Shown piece after piece: positions 1 through 7,957 of a stretch of 64,000 nucleotides of DNA; the first letter of the stretch is position 1; every line of letters begins with the position of its first letter. The notes beneath the pieces are model-generated. The model ran no database searches. It saw only the letters and a list, made by a program, of their open reading frames with translations, and was not told the DNA's origin. Position numbers and translations under genes: made by a program. This DNA is from JAAYUK01 sp964392915 (lineage in GTDB: Bacteria; Nitrospirota; Thermodesulfovibrionia; Thermodesulfovibrionales; Dissulfurispiraceae): positions 1-64,000 of the forward strand of contig CAYMRS010000008.1 of NCBI GenBank assembly GCA_964392915.1, read 5' to 3'.

Positions 1-57
1 CTACAAAAACTGCCCTCCGGGCGGCTCGGGGTCAGTTTGATGGTGGATTTGGGTTGA
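1..57 (+). CDS. Possible C-terminal end of an upstream gene (partial)
   Basis: Frame 1 is open from the window edge to a TGA at 55-57 and would end in LPSGRLGVSLMVDLG. This is too short to identify. A hydrogenase-related gene would fit the next gene, a hydrogenase-maturation protease, but nothing in the residues proves it. The other two frames are less protein-like. Confidence 0.25.
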   Translation, partial: LQKLPSGRLGVSLMVDLG

Positions 58-67
58 CATGCCTTTC

Positions 68-97
68 TTGGCAGACTCTCCGGCGGGGTGGTATCAT
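68..97 (+). promoter_or_regulatory. Predicted sigma-70 promoter of the hydrogenase protease gene
   Basis: The -35 box TTGGCA (68-73) and -10 box TATCAT (92-97) are separated by 18 bp. Only 8 bp separate the -10 from the ATG at 106, and no Shine-Dalgarno sequence is visible, so the mRNA is predicted to be leaderless or nearly so. Confidence 0.5.
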
Positions 98-105
98 AAC
101 AGACC

Positions 106-567
106 ATGAGAAAAACGATTATTATTGGCCTTGGCAACCCTCTTCGAGCTGATGACGCCGTTGGCTTGCGGGTGGCGCGTCTTCTGAAGGAACGGTTGGC
201 AGACAGAGCAGATGTTGATGTGGTCGAAGCGTACGTCGGCGGCATGTCCCTGGTTGAGACAGCTATCGGGTACGACCGCGCCATCGTTATTGACGCCATG
301 CTGAAAACAGCGGGCCCACCGGGAACAATAGTCGCGTTCACTCCCTCGTCAGGCATGTGTTCACGCAACTCCGGCTCGCTGCATGATGCCTCATTCTGCG
401 ATGCGCTTTCTGCCTGCAGCGCCCTTGGCGAGTCGGTTCCCAAAGACGTTCTTTGCTGGGGCATTGTCCCGAAAGACGTTGAGCACTTCAGCGAATCACT
501 CACCGAGGAAATTGCGGCTGCGGTGCCGGTTGTTGCCGGGCAGATTCTTGCAAAGCTTGATGCATAG
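106..567 (+). CDS. Hydrogenase maturation endopeptidase (peptidase M52)
   Basis: This 153-residue protein belongs to the HyaD/HybD/HycI family, which cleaves the C-terminal extension of the [NiFe]-hydrogenase large subunit after nickel insertion. The N-terminal GLGNPLRADDAVG matches the family signature. Asp17, Asp63 (VIDAM) and His93 (SLHDASF) occupy the positions of the HybD nickel-sensing Glu/Asp/His triad. Length is normal. The ATG lies just downstream of a predicted promoter without a ribosome binding site. The hydrogenase genes themselves are not in the window and may lie just upstream of position 1. The isochorismatase-like gene follows after 20 bp. Which hydrogenase it serves cannot be told. 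Confidence 0.9.
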   Translation: MRKTIIIGLGNPLRADDAVGLRVARLLKERLADRADVDVVEAYVGGMSLVETAIGYDRAIVIDAMLKTAGPPGTIVAFTPSSGMCSRNSGSLHDASFCDALSACSALGESVPKDVLCWGIVPKDVEHFSESLTEEIAAAVPVVAGQILAKLDA

Positions 568-587
568 ATATTCCATAAGGAGTCTCC

Positions 588-1139
588 ATGGAAAAATTTC
601 TTCTTGATAAAAATGATGTCGCGCTTGTCATCGTCGACATTCAGGAACGTCTTGTCCCCGCTATGGGTGCAAAAGATGATGTAATCAGAAACTGCGGGCA
701 CCTTATCGAAGCCTCTCGGCTGATAAGTTTGCCGGTAGTGCTTACGGAACAGTATCCTAAAGGTCTCGGCACTACCATCCCGGACATCAAGGAGCTTCTG
801 CCGTCTTGCGTGCCGATTGAAAAAACATCATTCAGCTGCTGCGGCGAGCCGGCGTTTGTCAATGCGGTCAAGGCCCTCGGCAAGCGCAAGGTACTGCTCG
901 CCGGCATGGAGACGCATGTCTGCGTGCTGCAGACCGCGCTGGACCTGATGATAGAGGGATTTGAGGTGCATCTGGTCAAGGATGCTGTCTGCTCCCGAAC
1001 CAAGAACAACTGGAAGACCGGCATTGAATTTATGCGCGATGCGGGAGCGGTGATTACCAGCACTGAAATCGTGCTTTTTCAGCTGCTGCAGACAGCCGGC
1101 GGCGATGTGTTCAAGGCGCTGTCAAAACGCATCAAGTGA
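588..1139 (+). CDS. Isochorismatase-family cysteine hydrolase
   Basis: This 183-residue cytoplasmic protein has the cysteine-hydrolase fold of the isochorismatase/nicotinamidase superfamily. The expected catalytic triad is visible: Asp17 (VDIQERL), Lys79 (IEKTSF) and Cys112 (GMETHVCV). The GMETHVCV motif is typical of the YcaC-like subgroup, whose substrates are mostly unknown. A start preceded by AAGGAG, 20 bp after the hydrogenase protease gene, suggests the two are co-transcribed, and the DUF1499 gene follows after 13 bp. The substrate cannot be named. Nicotinamide is less likely because the nicotinamidase metal-site pattern is not evident. Confidence 0.85.
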   Translation: MEKFLLDKNDVALVIVDIQERLVPAMGAKDDVIRNCGHLIEASRLISLPVVLTEQYPKGLGTTIPDIKELLPSCVPIEKTSFSCCGEPAFVNAVKALGKRKVLLAGMETHVCVLQTALDLMIEGFEVHLVKDAVCSRTKNNWKTGIEFMRDAGAVITSTEIVLFQLLQTAGGDVFKALSKRIK

Positions 1140-1152
1140 TGAGGAATCCATT

Positions 1153-1602
1153 ATGCACGCGGTTCTTGTCAGCCTTCTCCTGGTCTCGTGCATACTTCTG
1201 GCGTGGCCTGCAGGCGCGCCAGAAGCGGCGGATGCTCTGCTGCCAATGTTGAAGCCCTGCCCCTCAAGCCCGAATTGCGTTTCCAGCCTTGCCGCAACAA
1301 AGCGTCACAAGATTGAGCCGTTGCGCCTGCAGCAGTCTGCCGCCAAAACCATGCAGCTTTTGAAAGAAGTCATTGCGGCTTATCCGCGCACCAAAGTCAT
1401 TGCCGATTCCGGGACATCTCTCCATGCTGAATTCAGGGTGAATACGGGGTTTATCGACGATGTGTTTTTTGTAATTGATGAGGCTGCCGGCGTTGTGCAT
1501 GTCCGCTCGGCCTCGCGCCTCGGCTACTGGGACTTCGGCGCCAATCGGAAACGTATCGAAAAGTTCCGGCTGATGTATAACGAGCGTGCCGGAAGGCAAT
1601 AG
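1153..1602 (+). CDS. DUF1499 family protein
   Basis: This 149-residue protein starts at the ATG at 1153, directly behind GAGGAA. The first ~25 residues form a hydrophobic signal or anchor segment ending near PAGAPEAAD, so it is probably exported. The mature part opens with CPSSPNCVSS, the hallmark of DUF1499, followed by the family's K(I)EPL and a C-terminal segment with VRSASRLGYWDFGANRKRIE. The function of DUF1499 is not known. Genes of this family are often found beside membrane and envelope genes. It is the last gene of a three-gene plus-strand run. Confidence 0.85.
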   Translation: MHAVLVSLLLVSCILLAWPAGAPEAADALLPMLKPCPSSPNCVSSLAATKRHKIEPLRLQQSAAKTMQLLKEVIAAYPRTKVIADSGTSLHAEFRVNTGFIDDVFFVIDEAAGVVHVRSASRLGYWDFGANRKRIEKFRLMYNERAGRQ

Positions 1603-1721
1603 CAGATTATCACATATCTTTTCACATCAACCATTATGAAGGAGATTCTTGCCGCGCTGAAAATATACTTCTGCTCAGTCCCCTGGAATGCCTCGGCTCT
1701 CGCGATGAACCGTCGGGGCTG

Positions 1722-1970
1722 CTACACCCCGAAATTCTTGACGAACTGTGCCACCTGGACGCCGAGAGAGACGCATTTAATATTATTCATGCAGTCATCG
1801 GCGTCCTTTTTCTCGAGGTGTGTGGTGAGCTCATTCCCTGCCTTTGAGAACTTGATGACATAAGCATTCTTGGCTTCATCAAACGTGATGCCGAAAGAAA
1901 TGCCGTTTTTCTGAACTTCAGGATACATCTCCAGAATCTTGTTTTCCAGTGCAACCTGTGTGTAGCCCAT
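1722..1970 (-). CDS. Small conserved-looking hypothetical protein (82 aa)
   Basis: The protein starts MGYTQVALENKILEMYPEV, is soluble, has no membrane segment or signal peptide and contains two cysteines (DDCMNNIKC). An AGGAGG sits 5 bp upstream of the ATG, a strong ribosome binding site that supports expression. The middle part (FDEAKNAYVIKF...HLEKKDADDCM) looks like a small alpha/beta domain. I do not recognise a named family. It is monocistronic, convergent with the DUF1499 gene and separated from the next minus-strand gene by about 90 bp. Confidence 0.7.
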   Translation of the reverse strand: MGYTQVALENKILEMYPEVQKNGISFGITFDEAKNAYVIKFSKAGNELTTHLEKKDADDCMNNIKCVSLGVQVAQFVKNFGV

Positions 1971-2057
1971 ACTAGCCTCCTTCGGTGAGTAATGTTTTAT
2001 TGTACCCGAAAAAAAGGGCGTACGAAAATCAGCACACCAAAAGTGCTCTCGCAGCGC

Positions 2058-2864
2058 TTATTTTACTCCTGTGTTCCGCATATGCCAGCCACCAACTGTC
2101 AGGTCTTTCGCCCATTTTTTTGAAATTTCGCCAAGCGGGGCAATATGCCACGTCCAGACCTGCTCAGGCTCAGGAAAGACCTGGCTGCCGACGGTCGAGC
2201 CTTCTTCAACAACCTTTCCATCACGGTCGAGCCATGCATAGGCGTAGTCAGCAACCAGGCAGACATCACAGGGCACTTCTCTGAGGGCCTGGACATGCGC
2301 CGCGCGCACTTCATCGCACCATGCGCTCAGCACGTCTCTCTCAAACTCAGGAATTTTTCTGAGCACATAATCAAACGGCACTACTGACAACTGGGAAACA
2401 AGGTTCAGGGAAATCAGCAGTCCCGCGTCAGCGTCAACTTCAGGAAAAAAGGGCATCCCCTGCGGCAGCTCGCGCTTTTTGTGCCAGAGATTTTGATAGA
2501 GCTGCTCCGCGACTCCGGTGACGTCGCACTGCACCAGACGGACATTCGGATAGGGTTTTATCTTATCGCGCACTTCCGGAAGGTGCACGATATCAGCAAG
2601 AACCACATCATCAAACCGCGCCGCAAGTTCAGCCAGCGGAAAGTCGAGCAGTAGCCCTGAGCCGAGCACAACAACGCGGCGCTGGTTTGCGCAGCGCTCT
2701 GAGGATGCGAGGATAAACCGGCGAGTCATTTCGAGATGCGGCTGCCAGCTTTTGCGACGACGCATATGGCGGCCGCGTATGGCGATAATCTGGTAAAGGT
2801 ATCGCATTTGCCGCACATACGGTGGACACGGGGTCGTCAGCCATATATATATATCGCGCACCAT
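2058..2864 (-). CDS. SAM-dependent methyltransferase-like protein of unknown family
   Basis: This 268-residue protein has a Rossmann-like signature near residues 64-95: VVVLGSGLLLDFPLAEL followed by an acidic strand end (VVLADIVH) and a second strand with an acidic end (VRLVQCDVTG). These match motif I, post-I and motif II of class I methyltransferases. The N-terminal ~60 residues are rich in Arg, Tyr and aromatics. The C-terminal part (GSTVGSQVFPEPEQVWTWHIAPLGE) could be a substrate lid. The start follows a TATAAT by 8 bp and lacks a Shine-Dalgarno, which suggests a leaderless transcript. The substrate is unknown, and a catalytically inactive relative cannot be excluded. Confidence 0.65.
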   Translation of the reverse strand: MVRDIYIWLTTPCPPYVRQMRYLYQIIAIRGRHMRRRKSWQPHLEMTRRFILASSERCANQRRVVVLGSGLLLDFPLAELAARFDDVVLADIVHLPEVRDKIKPYPNVRLVQCDVTGVAEQLYQNLWHKKRELPQGMPFFPEVDADAGLLISLNLVSQLSVVPFDYVLRKIPEFERDVLSAWCDEVRAAHVQALREVPCDVCLVADYAYAWLDRDGKVVEEGSTVGSQVFPEPEQVWTWHIAPLGEISKKWAKDLTVGGWHMRNTGVK

Positions 2865-2872
2865 TGAAATTC

Positions 2873-2899
2873 ATTATAACAAAGGCTGAAATCTTGCAA
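2873..2899 (-). promoter_or_regulatory. Predicted promoter of the methyltransferase-like gene
   Basis: On the minus strand TTGCAA (2899-2894) and TATAAT (2878-2873) are separated by 15 bp, and the ATG at 2864 follows after 8 bp. The spacer is short but the -10 box is perfect. Confidence 0.4.
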
Positions 2900-3003
2900 T
2901 AGTTGCACGCTCTGCACATCAGAAGAAAAAAGTTCGGAAACATCCACTGCGGAAGCCTGTTCAGCTTATGAATAGAATACTGCGTGCATCAACAAAAGAG
3001 AAT

Positions 3004-3116
3004 AAACCAGGATTTGTCATATGGAACACGCAAAAGTTTGCAAAGTGAGGCAGGATATGTGGTGGAGCGGTTTTATTCGGCGAAGAGGCACGTACACGGA
3101 CGTATGGGCCAGGCGA
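3004..3116. repeat. Dispersed 113-bp repeat, copy 1
   Basis: This segment is about 93% identical to 23372-23483, with seven substitutions and one gap. It lies in a 324-bp gene-free stretch (2865-3188), 3' of the acetyl-CoA synthetase gene. Read on the plus strand it is followed after 11 bp by a perfect hairpin. A short reading frame (ATG at 3057, preceded by GAGGCAGG) runs through both copies with the shared start MWWSGFIRRR, but the ends differ, so coding is doubtful. The class of element is not known. Confidence 0.8.
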
Positions 3117-3127
3117 GACGACTCACA

Positions 3128-3170
3128 CGAAGAATACGGCCGCCGTTCTCGCGGGCAGCCGTATTCTTCG
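3128..3170. terminator. Perfect 13-bp hairpin downstream of acs
   Basis: CGAAGAATACGGC (3128-3140) and GCCGTATTCTTCG (3158-3170) are exact inverted repeats with a 17-nt loop. The hairpin lies 19 bp beyond the acs stop codon, so it can end acs transcription, but neither side has a T tract. It also sits at the edge of the dispersed repeat. Confidence 0.5.
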
Positions 3171-3188
3171 CTTCGTTGATGACTAACG

Positions 3189-5159
3189 TTATTTCCGGTT
3201 TTGCACCAGGTCCGTAACAACCGTAGGATCAGCAAGTGTGCTGGTGTCGCCAAGATTGCTGATGTCGCCGTGAGCGATTTTCCGGAGAATTCTGCGCATG
3301 ATTTTGCCGCTTCGGGTCTTGGGCAGTCCCGGCGCAAACTGAATCTTGTCCGGCGTGGCGATTGGGCCGATGACTTCGCGAACGTGTCCTACGAGAATCT
3401 TCAGCAGTTCCTTCGTAGGGTCATACCCTTCTTTCAGCGTGACAAAGACATAAATCCCTTCGCCCTTGATATCGTGCGGGTAGCCGACGACCGCCGCCTC
3501 CGCGACAGACGGATGGCTTACAAGCGCCGATTCGACCTCCGCGGTGCCAAGTCGATGGCCAGAAATATTGATAACGTCGTCAATGCGGCCCAAAAGCCAA
3601 TAGTCCCCATCTGCGTCAACGCGCGCGCCGTCTCCGGTAAAATATTTGCCGGGGAAGCGTGAGAAATAGACCTCTTTGACACGCTTGTTTTCCGGATCGC
3701 CATAGGTACCTCGAAGGATGCCCGGCCACGGCTTCTCGATGATCAAATAGCCGCCTTCATTCGGACCGGCAGGCGTGCCGTCTTCCTTGATAACGCGGGG
3801 AACTATGCCGGGGAACGGCCTGCAGGCTGAGCCAGGCTTCGTCGTCGTCGCGCCCGGCAGCGGGGTGATCATGATTCCGCCGGTTTCCGTCTGCCACCAG
3901 GTGTCGACAATCGGCAGCTTTCCTTTGCCGATATTCCGGTGATACCACATCCATGCCTCGGGGTTAATCGGCTCGCCAACCGAGCCGAGAACGCGAAGGG
4001 TCGAAAGCTTGTACTTTTCTACCCACTGCTCACCTTCGCGCATTAACGAACGGATTGCTGTCGGTGCGGTGTAAAAGATACTGACACCGAACTTGTCGAC
4101 GATATCCCAGAACCGTCCGGGGGTTGGGTAGGTAGGCACGCCTTCAAACATGATGCTCGTTGCGCCATTGCTGAGCGGGCCGTAGACAATATAACTGTGG
4201 CCGGTTACCCAGCCGATGTCCGCGGTGCAGAAATGGATGTCCTCCGGCTTGCAGTCGAATATCCACTTGAAGGTCAGGTTGGTGTACAGCATATAGCCGC
4301 CGGTGGTATGCAGCACTCCTTTCGGCTTGCCGGTGGACCCGGACGTATAAAGAATGAACAACGGGTCTTCGGCATCCATCCACTCTGGCTCACAATAGTC
4401 GGAGATGTCGGTGTCGTGCATGAGGTCATGCCACCAGAAGTCACGCTTCGGCTCCATGTCGACATCAATAGTCCGTTTTACAACGATCATGTGCTCGACA
4501 GACGGGCACTCTTCAAGCGCGGCGTCGGCATTCGCTTTCAGCCGGACAAAACGTCCGCCGCGGACGCCGCGGTCTGAGGTGATAAGGAGCTTTGCCTTGC
4601 AGTCATTAATGCGGTCCCGCAGGGCCTGAGCACTGAAGCCGCCGAACACGATGCAGTGAATTGCGCCGATGCGGGCGCAGGCAAGCATCGCAATGACGAG
4701 TTCTGGAATCATGGGCATATATATGGTTACCCGATCGCCCTTGCCGACGTTGAAACGCTTGAGAACATTCGCAAAGCGGTTCACTTCCCGGTAAAGCTGC
4801 TGATAGGTATACGTCTTGTAATCGCCGCCGTCAGACTCCCAGATGATTGCCGCCTTGTTGCGCGTCGCCGTGTTCATGAAGCGGTCGAGGCAGTTATAGG
4901 TGGCGTTTATCTTGCCGCCGGCGAACCACTTCACCTCGGGCTTCGTAAAGTCCCACTCCAGAACCTTGTCCCACTTCTTGAACCAGGTGAGCTGACTCTC
5001 CGCCATCTCGGCCCAAAAACCCTCTGGATCCTCTGCCGCCCGCTTGTAGAGAGCTTCATACTCTTCAATGCTTTTTACATGGGCCTTGCTCCTGAATTCG
5101 TCTGAGGGCGGAAATGTCCGCAACTCACTCATCAACACCTCGAGTCGTTCTTCTGCCAT
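3189..5159 (-). CDS. acs: Acetyl-CoA synthetase (AMP-forming)
   Basis: This 656-residue enzyme activates acetate with ATP and CoA through acetyl-AMP. The P-loop-like YTSGSTGKPKG motif, the acetate-pocket/adenylate motif DTWWQTETGGIMI and the C-terminal PKTRSGKIMRRIL with the acetylatable lysine are all present, and the length is typical. I take the ATG at 5159 because AGGAGG precedes it by 8 bp. An in-frame TTG ten codons upstream has no site. The gene is the last of a minus-strand run with the symporter, DUF485, exonuclease and DUF294 genes. That context, known from gammaproteobacterial acs-actP loci, points to acetate scavenging. Confidence 0.96.
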   Translation of the reverse strand: MAEERLEVLMSELRTFPPSDEFRSKAHVKSIEEYEALYKRAAEDPEGFWAEMAESQLTWFKKWDKVLEWDFTKPEVKWFAGGKINATYNCLDRFMNTATRNKAAIIWESDGGDYKTYTYQQLYREVNRFANVLKRFNVGKGDRVTIYMPMIPELVIAMLACARIGAIHCIVFGGFSAQALRDRINDCKAKLLITSDRGVRGGRFVRLKANADAALEECPSVEHMIVVKRTIDVDMEPKRDFWWHDLMHDTDISDYCEPEWMDAEDPLFILYTSGSTGKPKGVLHTTGGYMLYTNLTFKWIFDCKPEDIHFCTADIGWVTGHSYIVYGPLSNGATSIMFEGVPTYPTPGRFWDIVDKFGVSIFYTAPTAIRSLMREGEQWVEKYKLSTLRVLGSVGEPINPEAWMWYHRNIGKGKLPIVDTWWQTETGGIMITPLPGATTTKPGSACRPFPGIVPRVIKEDGTPAGPNEGGYLIIEKPWPGILRGTYGDPENKRVKEVYFSRFPGKYFTGDGARVDADGDYWLLGRIDDVINISGHRLGTAEVESALVSHPSVAEAAVVGYPHDIKGEGIYVFVTLKEGYDPTKELLKILVGHVREVIGPIATPDKIQFAPGLPKTRSGKIMRRILRKIAHGDISNLGDTSTLADPTVVTDLVQNRK

Positions 5160-5275
5160 AGTTTCATCCTCCTGTTTCGTTTTTTTCAAACTCTATCAAG
5201 CAAACGCTTAATCGTTTATCATGGCGGGTACAGACATTTGTTCTCTCTGCTTGCCCGACACTCGCCGCTGCCGTT

Positions 5276-6817
5276 CTATTCAGCTCCTATGCCAACGTAT
5301 GACCGGATTTTTTCATCGATAAATTTTTCCTCTGCTGCCTTTTCAGGCAAAAGCAACGACACGACTATGCCCACCAGAAACGCCGCCGGCAAAGATATTA
5401 TACCCGGATTTTTGAGGGGGAACAGCGCCGTCGGGTTCTTTAAGATATCTACCCACACGGTCGGACTTAGGACTATCAGCACAACCGACAGGGTGAGGCC
5501 GGTATAGATACTCGCCAGAGCGCCGTTCGTCGTGAACTTCTTCCATATGATAGACATCAGCAATGCGGGAAAGTTCGCGCTTGCGGCAATGGCAAATGCG
5601 AGACCAACCATAAACGCCACGTTCTGTCCCTTGAAGAGGAGTCCCAGAAGAATGGCCGTGATGCCGAGCGTCAGCGTCGCTGCCTTGGCTACCCTCATTT
5701 CTTCCTTCTCATTTGAGACTCCACGGCGAATAACGCCCACATAAAGGTCATGCGAGAGAGCGGAAGCCCCTGCCAGCGTGAGCCCAGCAACAACCGCGAG
5801 GATCGTTGCAAAAGCGACTGCAGAGAGAAATCCGAGAAAAACGTGCCCGCCGAGCGCCTCGGCAAGCAGCGGGGCTGCCATATTTCCGCCCTTGTCGATG
5901 CCCACGATTGCGGACTGACCGACCAGCACGGCAGCACCCAATCCGATCGTAACGGTCAGTATGTAAAAGTATCCAATAAACCCGGTCGCGTAGAAAACCG
6001 ATTTCCTGGCTTCCTTTGCGTCCGGAACCGTGTAGAATCTCATGAGAATATGGGGAAGGCCCGCGGTGCCGAACATAAGCGCAAGCCCGAGCGAAATGGT
6101 ATCAATCGGATTGGTAAAGAGCCCGCCAGGCTCCAGAATCTTGTCGCCATACATTTTTGCGGCCTGGCCGAAGAGCTCCCCGTAACTGAACCCCATCTTC
6201 AGCATGATAAAAAACACCAGTATCGTGGCGCCGCCGATGAGCAGGACCGCTTTGATAATCTGCACCCATGTCGTCGCCAGCATGCCGCCAAAAAGGACAT
6301 AGAGGATCATCAGCACCCCGACCCCGATGATTGCCACCTCATAGGAAAAGCCGAACAGGAGCTTGATAAGGGTTCCCGCGCCGACCATCTGCGCGATGAG
6401 ATACAGGATAACCGTTACGATCGAGCCGAGCGCCGCGGCGCTCCGTATCTGCCTTTGCTTTAAACGGTACGCAACCACGTCGGCGAATGTGTATTTTCCA
6501 AGATTCCTGAGGGGTTCGGCAATGAGAAACATAACGATAGGCCAGCCGACAAGAAAGCCGACGGAATAAATGAGGCCGTCATAGCCTTTGAGTGCTACCA
6601 GTCCCGCGATTCCGAGAAACGAAGCCGCGCTCATGTAGTCGCCGGCCAACGCCAGGCCGTTCTGGAATCCGGTGATGCTTCTTCCGGCCGCGTAAAATTG
6701 CGACGTAGTTCTTGTGCGTTTTGCTGCCCAATAGGTGATGCCGAGGGTTGCCGCCACAAAAATAAAGAAAAACAGCATCGCTAGGGGATTCGTTTGACCA
6801 ATGATGGTTTCTTGCAT
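5276..6817 (-). CDS. actP: Cation/acetate symporter (SSS family, ActP-like)
   Basis: This protein of about 513 residues belongs to the sodium:solute symporter family, with roughly 13 hydrophobic segments. ActP-like features are YAAGRSITGFQNGLALAGDYMSAASFLG near residue 35, the FGTAGLPHILMRFYTVPDAKEARKS loop and the final SYVGIGAE tail. I place the start at 6817 (MQETIIGQTNPLAM), 2 bp after the DUF485 stop and behind GGTAGGAAA. A longer reading frame upstream would overlap DUF485 and is not credible. It lies 116 bp upstream of acs. Acetate is the likely substrate; other short-chain acids are possible. Confidence 0.92.
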   Translation of the reverse strand: MQETIIGQTNPLAMLFFFIFVAATLGITYWAAKRTRTTSQFYAAGRSITGFQNGLALAGDYMSAASFLGIAGLVALKGYDGLIYSVGFLVGWPIVMFLIAEPLRNLGKYTFADVVAYRLKQRQIRSAAALGSIVTVILYLIAQMVGAGTLIKLLFGFSYEVAIIGVGVLMILYVLFGGMLATTWVQIIKAVLLIGGATILVFFIMLKMGFSYGELFGQAAKMYGDKILEPGGLFTNPIDTISLGLALMFGTAGLPHILMRFYTVPDAKEARKSVFYATGFIGYFYILTVTIGLGAAVLVGQSAIVGIDKGGNMAAPLLAEALGGHVFLGFLSAVAFATILAVVAGLTLAGASALSHDLYVGVIRRGVSNEKEEMRVAKAATLTLGITAILLGLLFKGQNVAFMVGLAFAIAASANFPALLMSIIWKKFTTNGALASIYTGLTLSVVLIVLSPTVWVDILKNPTALFPLKNPGIISLPAAFLVGIVVSLLLPEKAAEEKFIDEKIRSYVGIGAE

Positions 6818-6819
6818 GG

Positions 6820-7128
6820 TTAATTTCCTACCTTTGCGATCACTTTTCTCACAAGATTGTCGTAGTTGCTGTTCGCCCACATGACGTAAACACCGGTCAG
6901 CACCCACGAAAACACAATGACTCCCATCGCAATCGGAATGCCGATGGGTATGGCACCGGATACCTTTATGCTCATGAACGGCTTGTAATAAGCAATCAGT
7001 ATGATGAAGCCGAAATACATAACAAGCATGACGATGGTAAGCGTAAGCGATACTGCATTTTTTCGCCGCATCAGTTCCTTGAAGTCAGGATCGTCCAGCA
7101 CCTTTGTGATCTGTTTGCTTCTCTCCAT
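6820..7128 (-). CDS. yjcH: DUF485 inner-membrane protein (YjcH-like)
   Basis: This 102-residue protein has two transmembrane helices (about residues 28-48 and 60-84). The N-terminal LDDPDFKELMRRKNAVSL and the YFGFIILIAYYKPF motif are typical of DUF485. YjcH-type proteins are encoded directly before ActP and are thought to be small partners of the symporter, though their role is not settled. An AGGAGG-type site (AAGGAGGCTTGC) precedes the ATG. The stop is 2 bp from the actP start, implying coupled translation. Confidence 0.9.
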   Translation of the reverse strand: MERSKQITKVLDDPDFKELMRRKNAVSLTLTIVMLVMYFGFIILIAYYKPFMSIKVSGAIPIGIPIAMGVIVFSWVLTGVYVMWANSNYDNLVRKVIAKVGN

Positions 7129-7246
7129 GCAAGCCTCCTTCTATCTATACAAAACGTATTTTGCCTGATGCTCAAAGAAGAAACTGTTTCGCAGGCATGG
7201 TTAACAGGGGTTTTTGACCGCAGTCAGCCCCGTGTCATTCTGCCTG

Positions 7247-7957
7247 TCAGGCGCCGCCCCAGCTTTTTAATGAGCCATCTGCGCCGCCGGTCGGATCCCC
7301 GACGCGCAGGAGATCGCCAATCGTGGTTATCCCTTCTCGCTGCACCATCACGAGAAATCTCTGAAAAACCTGCGCGGTTGTGAACGCATCGCTCAGTGCA
7401 TTATGCGCGGCTGCCACGGGAATTCCAAGATCCGCAGCGATCGCAAAAAGAGCGGTGCTCGCCCCTCCCGACGCATTGTTTGGCTGAAGAACACCCCTTC
7501 GGATCAGCCATTCATATAGGGAATACGTGTCAATTGCCGGATTTTCCAGCTCCTTGCCATGAAGCTTCCGCATTTCCTTGTTCAGATAAAAAAGGTCAAC
7601 ATCTATACAGTGTCCGACAAGAACGGCATCTTTGCAATACGAGAGAAACTCTGCCAGGATCGGTTTCAATGACGGCTCAAGCTCAACTTCGCTCGGGGTT
7701 ACTCCATGCACGACAATGCTTTTGGGGTTTAACGCCCGCTCCGGATTCATCATCCGGTCAAAATAGGTGCCCATCTCTATCTTGCTGCCCTGCATGCGGA
7801 GGGCGCCGATAGATATAAGAGAGTCTCTTCGCTGGTCCAGCCCGGTCAACTCCGTATCGAGCACCACAAACGGAACATCGCTTATCGAAGCCTCCGGGTT
7901 GAAGGCACCCGCCTGCTGCTCTTTTACGCGGAACAGGTCAAAAAACGCGCTTACCAT
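7247..7957 (-). CDS. DnaQ-like 3'-5' exonuclease (DEDDh) of the acs locus
   Basis: This 236-residue protein has an RNase T/DnaQ exonuclease domain. Visible catalytic residues are the Asp and Glu in VVLDTELTGL (about 33-35), the Asp in VGHCIDVDLFYL and the His and Asp in AAHNALSDAFTTA. It is a stand-alone exonuclease rather than a polymerase subunit. Its start overlaps the end of the DUF294 gene by 7 bp (ATGGTAA), so the two are translationally coupled. Exonuclease genes of this kind are known beside DUF294 and actP in proteobacterial acetate loci, with unknown function. A role in nucleotide-based signalling with the cNMP/CBS partner is inference. Confidence 0.88.
   Translation of the reverse strand: MVSAFFDLFRVKEQQAGAFNPEASISDVPFVVLDTELTGLDQRRDSLISIGALRMQGSKIEMGTYFDRMMNPERALNPKSIVVHGVTPSEVELEPSLKPILAEFLSYCKDAVLVGHCIDVDLFYLNKEMRKLHGKELENPAIDTYSLYEWLIRRGVLQPNNASGGASTALFAIAADLGIPVAAAHNALSDAFTTAQVFQRFLVMVQREGITTIGDLLRVGDPTGGADGSLKSWGGA

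Noticed and set aside
54..59. TTGACA near the left edge as the -35 of the hydrogenase protease promoter
   Set aside because: It lies 32 bp from the TATCAT box. TTGGCA at 68-73 has the correct 18-bp spacing.
5160..5189. Upstream TTG start for acs adding ten residues
   Set aside because: The strong AGGAGG lies inside this extension and serves the ATG at 5159.
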